Shown: positions 26,413-36,514, counted from the stretch's first letter. The stretch: DNA of 64,000 nucleotides from Pantoea endophytica (GCF_002858935.1 NZ_PJRT01000005.1:682001-746000); one strand, 5' to 3'. Notes: generated by a model from the letters alone, not told the origin. A program made the numbers and translations.

Positions 26413-27966
26413 TTAGCGGTGTGAGTCGTTTGAGACGGAGATGGCCACGCTGCCGCCCCCTTCCATATTCACCAGGAAATAGCGCACCACATTCAGATAT
26501 TTGACCTGCACATCGGCCGTCATATAGCCCAGCGCAACGCGGGAATCCGGGTTGTTGGTCGCATCGAGGCGCACTGAGAAAGCCGGCCCGCCGTTCGGAT
26601 CGCCGATCATCTTCACCCCTTCCAGGTTTGACAGGAATGACTCCAGCGTGCTTTTCGTTTCCCGGCGCAAATCCACCGTCTGGTTGTCACCCACCACGCC
26701 CCCAAAGCTTGCCGCAATCGTCAGCGACAGGAAGTTGGTCATGCGGGTGTAAATGTCATCATTCTGGGTCGGGTTGGATGAGGTATTCCGCCCCGAGCGC
26801 ATGCCAAAATAATGGCCGCCCGGACAGGGATTGGTGATGACATCAAGACGCGCTGAGTTAATCGCGCCGATTTCCGGTACAGAATAGGGACGCCCCGCCT
26901 GTTGGCGCTCCGTGGCAATGATGCCAGGGATACGCTTGTTCAGGGTAGAGATATGCGGTGATCGGGATGCAATATTCGCCGCTTCGAAGGTGGCTGGCGC
27001 AATCATGCGGTTTATACCGTTGGCGCTATCCTTCCAGAACGGCCAGTCACCAACAATCAGTTTCAGGTGCCAGTCATCCACACCAGAACCGTTAAGCGCT
27101 TCAGACAGGGTTTTGTAGTCGGTGGAAACACCGCCCTGGGTGATGATATATGCCCCTTCTGACTCCGCAAACGCAGCCATCGTAGGCCAGCAATTTTTAT
27201 CCGTCACATCAATCAGGTTGATGACCTGCGAGTTCGTACCTCGCAAGGCAAACATGCCTTTACGAGGGGTATCAATACCGTCCTGTCCAAGGAGAATTGT
27301 GTCATTAATTCCTGTTACGCCATCGGTACCGCCACTCAGGGTGACCTCAGTAGCCGGTGACGGCGTCGTCGCCTCTGACTCGGTGACTTTTGCCCTGACT
27401 AGCTGGCTGGGACCGCGAATATTCATCTGCCCGTGGTTCACCGCCTCTGCCATGGCTTTCCACATCGCATCCCCTTCACCTTTCAGGTTATCGAAGACCT
27501 CAGCACTGACACCCGGCAGGCTGATGGTGAGCTTTCGTGAACCGACGGCGGTACCGTTACTGATGCCTGCGCTGATCTGATTACCGCGCGTGCCGCTGTA
27601 CAGTGCCGTAAGCAGCAGTGAAGCCTTGCTCCCGTTATCAAAGAGCATGGCGCTGGCAGACGTATCCCGTCCGTTGGTAACGCGGACACAGTTCAGATTC
27701 GAGGCGCCGAGCTGCAGTGAGATCGCCGCAGCGGTGGATAAATCGTACTGGCGATTCCTGGGTGATCCCAGAAAGAAAGCCATGTCAGTATCGGAACTGA
27801 TGCGGAATGCGCTGTTTACCGGTCCCCAGCTGGCCACGCCCACCAGTCCCAGTCCATCTGTGGGTACGCCATTTATATACTGTGTGCGGGGCGGCACGAC
27901 CTGCACGTACAAATCGGGTGCCGTCAGTGCAGACGTGTTAAGGCTGCCCGAAGGATAAATCGGCAT
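26413..27966 (-). CDS. Contractile tail sheath protein
   Basis: 517 residues. The N-terminus (LTAPDLYVQVVPPRTQYINGVPTDGLGLVGVASWGPVN) and the long C-terminal domain with FEAANIASRSPHISTLNKRIPGIIATERQQAGRPYSVPEIGAINSARLDVITNPCPGGHYFGMRSGRNTSSNPTQNDDIYTRMTNFLSLTIA are characteristic of Mu-type sheath (gpL-like). It identifies the prophage as a myovirus-type element. A short repeated triplet-like stretch, GCAGCATTA, lies between this gene and the tube gene. Confidence 0.92.
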   Translation of the reverse strand: MPIYPSGSLNTSALTAPDLYVQVVPPRTQYINGVPTDGLGLVGVASWGPVNSAFRISSDTDMAFFLGSPRNRQYDLSTAAAISLQLGASNLNCVRVTNGRDTSASAMLFDNGSKASLLLTALYSGTRGNQISAGISNGTAVGSRKLTISLPGVSAEVFDNLKGEGDAMWKAMAEAVNHGQMNIRGPSQLVRAKVTESEATTPSPATEVTLSGGTDGVTGINDTILLGQDGIDTPRKGMFALRGTNSQVINLIDVTDKNCWPTMAAFAESEGAYIITQGGVSTDYKTLSEALNGSGVDDWHLKLIVGDWPFWKDSANGINRMIAPATFEAANIASRSPHISTLNKRIPGIIATERQQAGRPYSVPEIGAINSARLDVITNPCPGGHYFGMRSGRNTSSNPTQNDDIYTRMTNFLSLTIAASFGGVVGDNQTVDLRRETKSTLESFLSNLEGVKMIGDPNGGPAFSVRLDATNNPDSRVALGYMTADVQVKYLNVVRYFLVNMEGGGSVAISVSNDSHR

Positions 27967-28033
27967 TAGAATTACTCCGTAATAAATCAGTAATGCGGGT
28001 AGCGGGTTGAAGCTGATGCGTGAAAGGCAGTCA

Positions 28034-28837
28034 TCAATGCCTGAGGTTGTGGCTATTTAAGGTGACAGCGATCTCCGTCACCTCAGGCGCACTGATGGTC
28101 TGAGTCGTGGCGTAATTAACACTGAAAATCAGGTCACGGCGGTACACGTGCCAGTTTTCAGCAGCATCCGAATCAAACTGGCGTGCATAGAACATCTGAG
28201 CGGGCACACCGTCGCCAAGGTCAATGTGACAAAGCTCTGACAGAGCAGCATCAATCTCTGTGCCTATCGTGTTTCTCAACTGAGATGTGGGTGCCCAGAC
28301 CGTAATCTGAAAGTCTTTAATCTGTCGGCGTAGCTCCCTGACCGCAGTGCCAGCGGTTGTGACTGTGATACTCAAATGATTAACAACGGGGATGATGACC
28401 CGACCCATCATGATAAAGGCATGGGGGAGATTCAGCTGAAGGATGTGGACTACCTGTTCTGCTGTTGTACCTGTCTGGAAGTGAAAGATAAATTTTTTGC
28501 CATTCAGGTGAATCTGCACATTCGTTATAGACGATGCAACTCCCGAAACTGCAATCGCACTGTCAGTTACCCTTAGTTGCAGTGTAGGTTTGCCTTTTGC
28601 CAGCGTCTGATAGGGTCGGCCTAACGCACAGTTAACCTTGCGCTCAGATGGCAGAGGCCACACGGAGACGTGCGCACCGCCTGCTTCGGTATCTGTCTGT
28701 AATGCGCCTGACACCGGCCAGCCGGGATAAATCCTGACAGAGGTATTAACAATACAGGGCAAAAGAGGACCGCCGGGATAAAGCACGTCCGCGACCCGCT
28801 TAGCCAGATAATGAGTGACATCATCAACACTGGCCAT
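28034..28837 (-). CDS. Hypothetical neck/tail protein
   Basis: 267 residues, beta-rich, with start MASVDDVTHYLAKRVADVLYPGG. It is located between the neck genes and the sheath gene. It begins 1 bp after the preceding gene ends, so they are co-translated. The position suggests a tail terminator or neck protein. The last 50 residues (ENWHVYRRDLIFSVNYATTQTISAPEVTEIAVTL) resemble such proteins in Mu-like elements. Role inferred from synteny. Confidence 0.65.
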   Translation of the reverse strand: MASVDDVTHYLAKRVADVLYPGGPLLPCIVNTSVRIYPGWPVSGALQTDTEAGGAHVSVWPLPSERKVNCALGRPYQTLAKGKPTLQLRVTDSAIAVSGVASSITNVQIHLNGKKFIFHFQTGTTAEQVVHILQLNLPHAFIMMGRVIIPVVNHLSITVTTAGTAVRELRRQIKDFQITVWAPTSQLRNTIGTEIDAALSELCHIDLGDGVPAQMFYARQFDSDAAENWHVYRRDLIFSVNYATTQTISAPEVTEIAVTLNSHNLRH

Positions 28838-28838
28838 C

Positions 28839-29483
28839 TTAAGCAGTCAACCGCATTGCCGTCAGGCGCCAGCCCATCTCTGTCAGTTCGGTACCGCTAA
28901 TGACATAGCGCAGGCCAGTATCATCTGTAACAAAATCCCCAGGATGAATATGCAGATCACCGAAGGCCGGCATCAGAATGTTGTACCACGCACTGCGTGT
29001 TTCACCGGGCAATTTTAACGGGCTGTGCTCACCATTTCGATTGTGCAGAATACTCGCAGGCCAGTCAGACATGATAATTTTTTCATCCGCTGCAGACGTC
29101 CCTCCGTAATCCTGTAACCCTCCACTCGCCGGGGCTGCAGTGGTGCGTCGTAAAGTAATCAGCCGTTCTGCTTTCACACACAGGATGGGCTGCAACAGAG
29201 GCATGGCAGCCACATAAAATGTACCTTCTTCATCTGAGGCCAGGATATCACCCGTTTTAAATCCGGTTGCATCAAAAATACCAATGCGGGCGGCCTGACC
29301 AAAACGCGCAGCGCGCATGTAGCCGTAATCAGTCGTGAAGGACGCCGCAAGCACCTGCAATGGTCCCGTTTTGAGCGGGCTGAACGGGTTCAATGCCCGG
29401 TAATGACGTGCGATACAGCCAAGACGTTTTGCTGCCTTGCGATTACCCATGTTTACCCTGGCTGAAAGCTGTAACGCATCCAT
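28839..29483 (-). CDS. Hypothetical neck/head-tail protein
   Basis: 214 residues from MDALQLSARVNMGNRKAAKRLG. ATG 29481-29483 lies 1 bp after the stop of the upstream gene, and a much longer frame to 29705 would overlap that gene completely and is unlikely. It contains a beta-rich stretch (GIFDATGFKTGDILASDEEGTFYVAAMPLLQPILCVKAERLITLRR) and GDLHIHPGDFVTDDTGLRYVISGTE, which looks like the small structural domain of neck or tail proteins. Role inferred from position. Confidence 0.65.
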   Translation of the reverse strand: MDALQLSARVNMGNRKAAKRLGCIARHYRALNPFSPLKTGPLQVLAASFTTDYGYMRAARFGQAARIGIFDATGFKTGDILASDEEGTFYVAAMPLLQPILCVKAERLITLRRTTAAPASGGLQDYGGTSAADEKIIMSDWPASILHNRNGEHSPLKLPGETRSAWYNILMPAFGDLHIHPGDFVTDDTGLRYVISGTELTEMGWRLTAMRLTA

Positions 29484-29484
29484 A

Positions 29485-29889
29485 TCAGCTCCTGACCAGT
29501 CGTGCTGAGCTATCGCCCAGCGAAGGACCGGGAGTGATGCCCAGCAAGCCGCACAACTGACGTCGCCACTGGTTGTAGAGGCATGTGCGATCGGCCACTT
29601 CAGATCGGTTGCGCTGCCATACTGCTGCTTTATCCGTATCGAGATTTTCCGCAGCGCGGGCAATGCCACTCTCCAGCCCCGCCAGCGTAATGAGGAAACT
29701 TGCAACTATCAGTTCCTCCTCATCCCGCAGCGTGTTCAGTCGATGCGCCAGCGTCTGATAGCGTCCGGAGGTGACCTGTGCGTACGCCACATCTGAGCGA
29801 TCGTCGGGAGTGGTATCACCCAGCATCGGATAGCCCATGTAACGGCGTGCGTCCGCCTGCTGTTGGGGAGTCAGCATGAGATACCTCAT
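29485..29889 (-). CDS. Head-tail connector protein
   Basis: 134 residues (130 if started at the second Met, MLTPQQQADARRYMGYPMLGD, which is preferred by similarity). Small helical adaptor proteins beginning with LTPQQQADxRRYMGYP occur directly after the coat gene in P22-coat-type prophages. It carries long amphipathic helices and would join portal to neck. Next gene begins 1 bp after its stop. Confidence 0.68.
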   Translation of the reverse strand: MRYLMLTPQQQADARRYMGYPMLGDTTPDDRSDVAYAQVTSGRYQTLAHRLNTLRDEEELIVASFLITLAGLESGIARAAENLDTDKAAVWQRNRSEVADRTCLYNQWRRQLCGLLGITPGPSLGDSSARLVRS

Positions 29890-29923
29890 TCAGTGAAATG
29901 CCACCGGAAATGGCAGCTGCAGG

Positions 29924-31072
29924 CTAGCCCAGCAAAACGGCGGTGTGTTCTGGTTTGATGTTCTGACAGCCCCACGCAGCGGCGATTTCATAACGAACAC
30001 GGCGGTATTGTTTATACATCGAGACTTCGAATGACATGTTGGTGCGTGGGTCGGTGATCATGATACGGTCGTCTGCCATATCCCCCTCTTCAGGCAGCGC
30101 CGGGGCACGAGTGGCCAGGATGATCGCAGAACGGCTGAAGGCAAAATTGGCACTGAATTCACTTATTACGTCAAATTTGGCACCTGCTTTCACATTGTCC
30201 ATCAGTCCAGGTCGATGAATTATGATGGCTTCTCCAGGTGAGACCCCTGCAACGACATATTTATGCTTACCGAGCAGCACAACACTACCCGGCTCAACAG
30301 AAGCAGGGATTTCAGGTTTTACATTGGCACTTGCACCAGCCACAGGGATGATTAAGGCTCCGGTTTCAAGGTCGTCACTGACTGACAGTTTTTCTGCTTT
30401 CGCCCCCGTATTCTCTGCCACACCTGCAGACTCGCGTAATGTGAAGCCATGCAGTTCGAGAAGTGTGCCCTGCGCACGCAGCGATGTGGTGCCCGCTTCG
30501 TTGGCTTTGGTCAGCTGGGCCATGGTGCGCAGTGCTGCACCTGCAGTTGTGTCGATAACACATTGCAGGTCACTGAGCGGTGCACCGTTATCGGTGAGAA
30601 TTTTACGCACCTGTGCCGTGTCGGTAAGTGTGTCCTTAAACGGTGTTTTACCGGCCTCACCAGCAGCACGGGAGGCACGACGGAAGAGATCGCCAAGATC
30701 GTCTTCGATTTCGTTCACCAGCGTGCGCATGGCCTGCGCAATCTGGTCGCGACGAATGCCGTGGTAGCCTGGTCCCGATTTGATGCCTTTCTGTTGCTCG
30801 CCTTCCCAGCGGAACGGCACCATGCGGGATTTGGTGATGGTCAGCGGCACGTTATCAATAATCTGGTCGCCGTTATCGGGTGGTAACTGGCCGGGCGTCA
30901 CATCATCCGCTTTGGATGCAGGCGTCAGCGGAATACGGATCGGCTGGTTAAGAGCCGCACGTTCTGCCGATGCATCAAGCGTGACGGAGGGGATAAACCC
31001 TGCCAGTTCGCGCGACACAATATCGAGCGACTGATACAGGTCGGGAATAAGTTGCGTTAGGGTATTAGACAT
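29924..31072 (-). CDS. Major capsid protein (P22 coat-like family)
   Basis: 382 residues. The N-terminus MSNTLTQLIPDLYQSLDIVSRELAGFIPSVTLDASAERAALNQPIRIPLTP and the segment DNVPLTITKSRMVPFRWEGEQQ are typical of the P22 gp5-like coat family. A central beta domain (GEAIIIHRPGLMDNVKAGAKFDVISE) and the C-terminal RYEIAAAWGCQNIKPEHTAVLLG complete the fold. It follows the scaffold gene and precedes the connector gene. Confidence 0.85.
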   Translation of the reverse strand: MSNTLTQLIPDLYQSLDIVSRELAGFIPSVTLDASAERAALNQPIRIPLTPASKADDVTPGQLPPDNGDQIIDNVPLTITKSRMVPFRWEGEQQKGIKSGPGYHGIRRDQIAQAMRTLVNEIEDDLGDLFRRASRAAGEAGKTPFKDTLTDTAQVRKILTDNGAPLSDLQCVIDTTAGAALRTMAQLTKANEAGTTSLRAQGTLLELHGFTLRESAGVAENTGAKAEKLSVSDDLETGALIIPVAGASANVKPEIPASVEPGSVVLLGKHKYVVAGVSPGEAIIIHRPGLMDNVKAGAKFDVISEFSANFAFSRSAIILATRAPALPEEGDMADDRIMITDPRTNMSFEVSMYKQYRRVRYEIAAAWGCQNIKPEHTAVLLG

Positions 31073-31085
31073 TCAGAGTGCCCTG

Positions 31086-31838
31086 TTAATCAGTAATCTG
31101 CACACCCGCGCACGCTCGTTCGCTCTGCTCCTGAGGGCTGAGTGTTTCGAACTGTTCACGGGTAAGCGTATTCGGGTTGGTGTTCCCATTGCCTCCACTG
31201 GAGCCGCCGCCTGATGCGCCGGTACCTTTGAGGATCTGGTCTTTGTAGGGATAGTGATCGACGAGAATGCCCAGCGCTTCATCGAAGCCGGCTGCTTCGC
31301 CTGGCTTGATTGCACTGAAGATTTTGTTGCCTTCACGATCAAATGCCGTGACAGCGTCACCGTCTAACTGGAAGTTACTGCCAAAACGGGCTTCCACGAG
31401 GTCAGCCGGGATACTCATCTTCTCGGCGATGAATTTAGAGCGGGCAAAACTCCCACCGATTTTTTCCGCAGTGAGCTTTTCGCTCAGGTCGTCTCGCTCT
31501 TTGACGATCGGGGCGTATTTCTCTTCTACTGCACGAACCGCTTCTGTACGCACCTTTTCGACTTCACCAGCATCCACCAGCGTTTTGTCTTCCAGGTTTT
31601 TAACGGTCTCCAGCGCCGCCAGAGCAGCGGCCGGATCAGTGATGCCTTCGAACGTCTTAAGCGCGGTCTCCGCCGTCTCCGCACGTTCGCGGTGCGACTT
31701 CGCCTCACCATTCAGGCGCGAGATGGTCTGCAGAGTGCCCGGCGCATCGAATACGATTTCTTTGCCGTCATCCTGCATGTACACAGGTTTACCATCGTTC
31801 ACGACAACATTGCCGTTCTCATCGAGTTTAAGTTTCAT
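31086..31838 (-). CDS. Capsid scaffolding protein
   Basis: 250 residues from MKLKLDENGNVVVNDGKPVYMQDDG (ATG 31836-31838). Longer in-frame starts to 31919 are not supported. A long coiled coil spans about residues 40-140 (LNGEAKSHRERAETAETALKTFEGI... EKYAPIVKERDDLSEKLTAEKIG). The Gly/Ser-rich segment GTGASGGGSSGGNGNTN precedes a short C-terminus that would bind the coat. It lies between portal and coat, as usual for scaffolds. Confidence 0.8.
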   Translation of the reverse strand: MKLKLDENGNVVVNDGKPVYMQDDGKEIVFDAPGTLQTISRLNGEAKSHRERAETAETALKTFEGITDPAAALAALETVKNLEDKTLVDAGEVEKVRTEAVRAVEEKYAPIVKERDDLSEKLTAEKIGGSFARSKFIAEKMSIPADLVEARFGSNFQLDGDAVTAFDREGNKIFSAIKPGEAAGFDEALGILVDHYPYKDQILKGTGASGGGSSGGNGNTNPNTLTREQFETLSPQEQSERACAGVQITD

Positions 31839-31942
31839 ACAGGTCATCCAACCGGGTAAGAGCCATCCGGCTCGTTGCACCGAGCTGCATCCGCAGCGGT
31901 CGGCAATAAAAAAGCCCATGCGTTTGCACAGGCCTGAGAAGG

Positions 31943-33343
31943 TTAAACCGGGTCTGGTACCGGCTTATCTTTATTGGGTGGCGGCATGGCGCGGATACGT
32001 AGCAGTTCATCCGTCCAGCGGAGTTCGCTGTTTATCAAACCACGGCGCTGAATTTCGTTGAACAGCGTTTCATCTGACAAAGCCCGGGCTTTATGCATGC
32101 CCACCAGGAAGTCTGCGGAAGCTTCAGCGAGAGTGGTGGCCCCAAAGTCGCTGAATATCGTGACGTGACCACCGTCTTTCTCACCCATCCACTCCGCCAG
32201 GTACTGCAGCGCCAGACGAGCGGCATCGGTCAGGTCACAGACCATACGCTGCAGAGCACTGGTACCCGCCTCGTTATCTGCCAGCGTCTGCACCACGGTT
32301 CGGTGGCCGGGTTTAATCACCAGCAATTCCGCCCCTATCTGACGCATCTTCTCCTCAAGGTCGAGAATGTCAGTGCGCCCGGCTTCGATGGCTTTACCGC
32401 TGTGCTCGACATAGCGCAGGTCTGCATCGTCTTCTTCAGCCATGATGGCAGACGCAGCCCCAACAGATATCGGCCCATCGCCGAGTTTTTTACCAAACAG
32501 GACCGGCACCCGCGCCACGTGCAAAATGGTCTGCTGGTCACTGCGGGACTGCCAGTGCTCGACATTGAGCCATGCAAGCTCAGTCAGCGGCGGCCTGCCG
32601 TGCATGAAACCACGCTTATCGCCATACACCGGGACAAAGGTGATTTTTTGCAGGCTGGTTTTACCCTCATCGTGCAGCTGCCACTCCAGAGTACCAGTTG
32701 TGGTATTGGGTTTTTCACGGTAAACACGCCAGCGGCCGGGGTTCAGCACCCTGACCTGTTCAATGCTTTTAACAACAAATTCATTGTCCGGATCGCGCTC
32801 GCTCACCGTCTCGACAAAGCGCAGCATGGTGAACGTCTCCTGACCATTGACTCGTTCGGAGTCGAAGTCCAGCAGGCTGTTGGCGGTCACCTTCACGAAA
32901 TAAGGACGCAGCCCCCGGTGACGCTCCTCAGCCAGAGAAATGCGCTTATTTGAGGGCGGGTGTTCAACCAGAATGCCACACAGGCCATACGCCATCGCCT
33001 CTTCACAGATGTCAGCCAGAAACGAGTGCAGATTAGTGCCCTGCAGGTCGATATCGGCGAACATTTCTCGGATGCGGGCAGGCACAACCTTCTCATCCCA
33101 GGTCACCGGGCGGGAGAAGGGTTTGCCGCTGAGCACTTCAACGGTTCGGCTGAACGCCGGAAACAGCGTGGCCGTACTCAGGCGGTTCTGATAGAACGCA
33201 TCTTCTTCGTTGGGCCACCGTGGCAGATACGTTTTTCCTGCCTTACGCATTGCCGCCGTGCCACCCAGCAGTGCGCTGATCATGGGCCAGCATCCGGCCA
33301 TCGACTCAATTCTGGGCGATCGCTTCCGGACGTCGTTGTTCAT
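31943..33343 (-). CDS. Portal protein (DUF4055-like)
   Basis: 466 residues, starting MNNDVRKRSPRIESMAGCWPMISALLGGTAAMRKAGKTYLPRWPNEEDAFYQNRLSTATLFPAFSRTVEVLSGKPF, typical of the DUF4055 portal group. The C-terminal half has VQTLADNEAGTSALQRMVCDLTDAARLALQYLAEWMG and DFGATTLAEASADFLVGMHKARALSDETLFNEIQRRGLI, the usual portal stem/wing region. It forms the dodecameric vertex through which DNA is packaged. It is downstream of the large terminase. Confidence 0.85.
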   Translation of the reverse strand: MNNDVRKRSPRIESMAGCWPMISALLGGTAAMRKAGKTYLPRWPNEEDAFYQNRLSTATLFPAFSRTVEVLSGKPFSRPVTWDEKVVPARIREMFADIDLQGTNLHSFLADICEEAMAYGLCGILVEHPPSNKRISLAEERHRGLRPYFVKVTANSLLDFDSERVNGQETFTMLRFVETVSERDPDNEFVVKSIEQVRVLNPGRWRVYREKPNTTTGTLEWQLHDEGKTSLQKITFVPVYGDKRGFMHGRPPLTELAWLNVEHWQSRSDQQTILHVARVPVLFGKKLGDGPISVGAASAIMAEEDDADLRYVEHSGKAIEAGRTDILDLEEKMRQIGAELLVIKPGHRTVVQTLADNEAGTSALQRMVCDLTDAARLALQYLAEWMGEKDGGHVTIFSDFGATTLAEASADFLVGMHKARALSDETLFNEIQRRGLINSELRWTDELLRIRAMPPPNKDKPVPDPV

Positions 33344-33355
33344 GGTGATTTTCAG

Positions 33356-34828
33356 TTATGCAGTGAATGGACGGACTGTTGTGCCTTTTGGCTGGAACAG
33401 CTCAGTAATGGCCCAGACCAGCGCATCAAGACGATCCGGTGATTTTTTAGCTGTGGCAGGTACGTACTCCAGCAGCTGATTCTCCAGCTGATAGAGATTG
33501 CCACGGTGCGCCACCCGCCCCTGTTCATATAGCGCCGAGATAGGTTCAGCGCGGGCAAATTTGCCCTTACTGGCATGGACGCGAATGATGCGCCCGCGAT
33601 AGCCCGCATTACGCAGCGTATTTTCCGCCATGTCACCGCCCTGATTGGTTTCGATAACGATGGCTTCAGCCCGGTGCTCCTCATAAGCCCGGATGGCACG
33701 CTTCGCCCAGCCGTTGGGCGAGTATTTGCCCGAATAATCAGCATCAACGGAGAACAGCCGGTCATTACCGCGCCCGTAGCTGCTCGCCACGACAATGCCC
33801 GTTTCGTCACTCTCTTCGCTGTTGGTGGCCTGTGGGTCGATAGCCACAACGGTACGGGACAGCTGAAGCGCAATCTCCAGCGCTCGGGCACCCGACACCA
33901 TGGTTTCTGTCCACAGTGCGCCTTCGGCATTAAACCGGCGAGGACGCTGCATGTACTGCGCTTCGGCAGTGCGGCGGTGTGAAAACAGGGAAACCCGGTG
34001 CGACTCGTTATGCTTATACGGCCATAACCAGCCGTCAGGCAGGCCATGCTTAACCGGTATCGCGTGTGTATTTTCCGGGTACTGCACCGAATAGGCCTGA
34101 CTGTTATCAATCAGCACAGGCAGGTTCAGGTGATGCCACATCTCGCCACTGCCACCCCGCAGCAGGTAGCCGCTCAGGTCGTGATAGTGAATGCGCTGCA
34201 TGATGACCACGATAGGCGTGGTCTCAATGGCCAAACGGGAGCGGATGGTTTCGTTGAAGCGGGTATTCACCCCGTCGCGGATGATTTCGCTGTAGGCATC
34301 GTCAGGCTTTACTGCGTCATCAATAATGAGCGCGCCCTGCCAGCCTGGCTCCATGTGCCCGGCACGAAGGCCGGTCACCTGTCCCGCAGCCGACGAGGCA
34401 TACACCCCGCCGCCATATTCGGTCCACCACATGGTTTTACTGTCCGCATCATCGCGAAGTGCCATAGGCCACATGGCCTGATAGGCTGCTGACTTCACGA
34501 TGCTGCGCGTGGTAGAGGAGTTCAGTAACGCCAGGTTGTGGGAATAGGAAAGATGCATGAAGCGCGCGCGGCGGTTCAGCGCCAGCCCCCGGCCCATCAT
34601 GTTGATGGTGGCCAGTTCGGTCTTGGTGTAGCCCGGCGGAACGTTGATGATGAGGCGCTGGATGTCACCATCAATCACCCGGTCCAGCGTCTGCTGTATG
34701 ACCTGATGATGTGGTGCCACAATCATTCTGCTGCCGGTGCGCTGCCTGAAGAAGTAACGGGCGAAGTACATCCCGTCCTCTTCACACTCTATACGTCGTG
34801 CAGCAGTCTTATAGTCAGCAGTCGTCAT
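33356..34828 (-). CDS. Terminase large subunit
   Basis: 490 residues. The N-terminal ATPase has a Walker A-like [21 protein letters not shown] (about 60-80) and the Walker B-like [16 protein letters not shown]. The C-terminal nuclease domain carries [22 protein letters not shown] and [13 protein letters not shown], with the acidic residues expected of the RNase H-like fold. It belongs to the group often labelled TIGR01630-like. It overlaps the full-length small terminase frame by 14 bp, so translation was probably coupled to that gene, which now holds an amber codon. Confidence 0.88.
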   Translation of the reverse strand: MTTADYKTAARRIECEEDGMYFARYFFRQRTGSRMIVAPHHQVIQQTLDRVIDGDIQRLIINVPPGYTKTELATINMMGRGLALNRRARFMHLSYSHNLALLNSSTTRSIVKSAAYQAMWPMALRDDADSKTMWWTEYGGGVYASSAAGQVTGLRAGHMEPGWQGALIIDDAVKPDDAYSEIIRDGVNTRFNETIRSRLAIETTPIVVIMQRIHYHDLSGYLLRGGSGEMWHHLNLPVLIDNSQAYSVQYPENTHAIPVKHGLPDGWLWPYKHNESHRVSLFSHRRTAEAQYMQRPRRFNAEGALWTETMVSGARALEIALQLSRTVVAIDPQATNSEESDETGIVVASSYGRGNDRLFSVDADYSGKYSPNGWAKRAIRAYEEHRAEAIVIETNQGGDMAENTLRNAGYRGRIIRVHASKGKFARAEPISALYEQGRVAHRGNLYQLENQLLEYVPATAKKSPDRLDALVWAITELFQPKGTTVRPFTA

Positions 34829-35387
34829 CCTCTAGCATTTCCCGGCGAGCCTGCCGGTATTCCTCGCGGGAGAGCAGTTTAACTTCAACGGGACCTCCAT
34901 CCTTGCCCGTCAGCGCATGCGTGGCCTGCTCTCTGAAGGCCTGCACTGCAATGTGCTTACCCAGCAATTCCAGGTTCTTCACTTTATCCGGCTACTTGAT
35001 TTTTTTGAGTATGTTTTCAGTGGTGGTTTCGTCGAAGTTAGTGACGGTCGTCAGCACATCCAGACCACTCAGTGTCGTACGCCAGACTTTTGGCCACTCA
35101 TGAACAAGTTTGAGGCCACCGTCGTCTTTCAGGATGTCGAGTACGTCCATTTCATCGATCTGAACCAACCGCTGCAGTACGTAATCTGCATTTATCTCAA
35201 CCCTTTCGTTTCGGGCTGTTTTAAGTTCTATGATGCGCTTCGCAACATCAGGTTTAGAGAGGTTTTCAGAACCCATGCGGCTTGCTGTTTTCTGGCTGTA
35301 TCCTGCCCGAATGGCGGCCTGTGAAGCGTTTAGATCAACTAGGTACTCACGACAAAACATTTCTTGTTTAGGAGTTAAGGTCTTCAA
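34815..35387 (-). pseudogene. Terminase small subunit interrupted by an in-frame amber codon
   Basis: Terminase_2-type small subunit: MKTLTPKQEMFCREYLVDLNASQAAIRAGYSQKTASRMGSENLSKPDVAKRIIELK is the DNA-binding helix-turn-helix region. After 131 codons the frame meets TAG (34992-34994). Reading straight through continues [22 protein letters not shown]... REMLEDDDC to TGA at 34815-34817, a normal C-terminus (190 codons total) that overlaps the large terminase start. The amber therefore removes the last 58 residues, which in relatives contact the large subunit. Packaging may be impaired, or the codon may be suppressed. Confidence 0.85.
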
Positions 35388-35555
35388 TTCAAACCTCAGA
35401 TAATCGCCTCGCTCTTTGCAGAAACTGACTTGAATCGAACGAGGGGGCTACCACTAAATTTAGTAGTAAATAATCTGCAATCTCTTCCGATAAATATTCA
35501 TTCAAGGCGTTAATACATTCTGCTTTACAAACATGCGGACAACTCAGGGATTGCT

Positions 35556-36455
35556 ATGAAAATTACGGCGTATGATCAGAAGGCACTTAAAGAGATTCAT
35601 CAATGGAAAAACCCTCAGATTGGATGGTTTGATAAGGCTCTGAAGGTAATTAATGAACCTTTGAATGCCGCCGGTAATGCAGTTCTTTCAACACCTCTAG
35701 TGGGTGAAGCAATCCAGAAAGCGGTTAAAGGGCTTATTAGTGTATGCAATGATGCGGCACAATGGTCTGTCAGGCCAGAAGCTATCCTTGAGGAATATCG
35801 CTCAGATGGACACGTGCACGTCAAATCTCTAAAAGACGTCTCCGGATTATCGCTGGAAGATGCTGACAAGACTGTCGGCTGGCTTGCTGCGAAGTATAAA
35901 AGCTTAGCTCTTGCTGAAGGTGCTGGCGCTGGTGCTGCAGGTATAGCTGGAATTGCAATTGATATCCCGACGCTAATTGCTCTAAACCTTCGAGCCATTG
36001 GTGAATATGCAACCTATTATGGATTTGACATTGAAAGGCAAGAGGAAAGACTTTTTGCTTTTAACATTCTTGCGCTTTCTTCATCGCCTGCAGATGCATC
36101 CAAAAATGTGGCGATGGCTCAACTTGTAAAAATCTCACAACAAGTCGCCAAAAAACAAACCTGGAAGCAACTTGAGCAACATGCATTCGTAAAAATTATT
36201 CAGCAAATAGCCAGCAGCTTGGGAGTCAAGATTACCAAAGCAAAACTGGCTCAAATCATACCTGTAGCTGGCGCGGTGGTGGGCGGCGGATTTAATGCTT
36301 ATTTCACTTCAAATGTATGTGAAGCTGCATATTATCTTTACAGAGAGCGCTTCTTGGCTGAGCAATATGGCCCTACAGTCATTGACCAAAGTGTCGAACC
36401 TGCTGCCTCTTTTGAGCCTGACCTACCGGATACATTGGAAGGAGAGTTGATTTGA
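35556..36455 (+). CDS. EcsC family protein (moron)
   Basis: 299 residues. EcsC-type signature in the middle: EGAGAGAAGIAGIAIDIPTLIALNLRAIGEYATYYGFDIERQEERLFAFNIL, with a hydrophobic segment around 130-150 and another at about 262-280 (LAQIIPVAGAVVGGGFNAYFTSNVCEAAYY). EcsC proteins are membrane-associated, but their biochemical role is unclear. It runs rightward, opposite to the late operon, between small terminase and lysis genes, a hot spot for phage cargo. Good start context (AGGGATTGCT ATG). Likely a lysogenic-conversion or exclusion factor, which is inference. Confidence 0.8.
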   Translation: MKITAYDQKALKEIHQWKNPQIGWFDKALKVINEPLNAAGNAVLSTPLVGEAIQKAVKGLISVCNDAAQWSVRPEAILEEYRSDGHVHVKSLKDVSGLSLEDADKTVGWLAAKYKSLALAEGAGAGAAGIAGIAIDIPTLIALNLRAIGEYATYYGFDIERQEERLFAFNILALSSSPADASKNVAMAQLVKISQQVAKKQTWKQLEQHAFVKIIQQIASSLGVKITKAKLAQIIPVAGAVVGGGFNAYFTSNVCEAAYYLYRERFLAEQYGPTVIDQSVEPAASFEPDLPDTLEGELI

Positions 36456-36514
36456 TAGCAGATCAATTAATATCCAAGCTAAATTGTCGGTAACTTTTTT
36501 CCCAAGGAATAATT

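Noticed and set aside
31267..32061. 264-codon rightward frame opposite scaffold and portal genes
   Set aside because: Ser/Ala-rich with no motif. The opposite strand encodes convincing scaffold and portal proteins.
32093..32953. 286-codon rightward frame opposite the portal gene
   Set aside because: Antisense shadow of the portal coding sequence, which has family motifs and the right neighbours.
33352..34110. 252-codon leftward frame inside the large terminase
   Set aside because: Alternative frame of the terminase gene. The terminase frame is 490 codons with ATPase and nuclease motifs.
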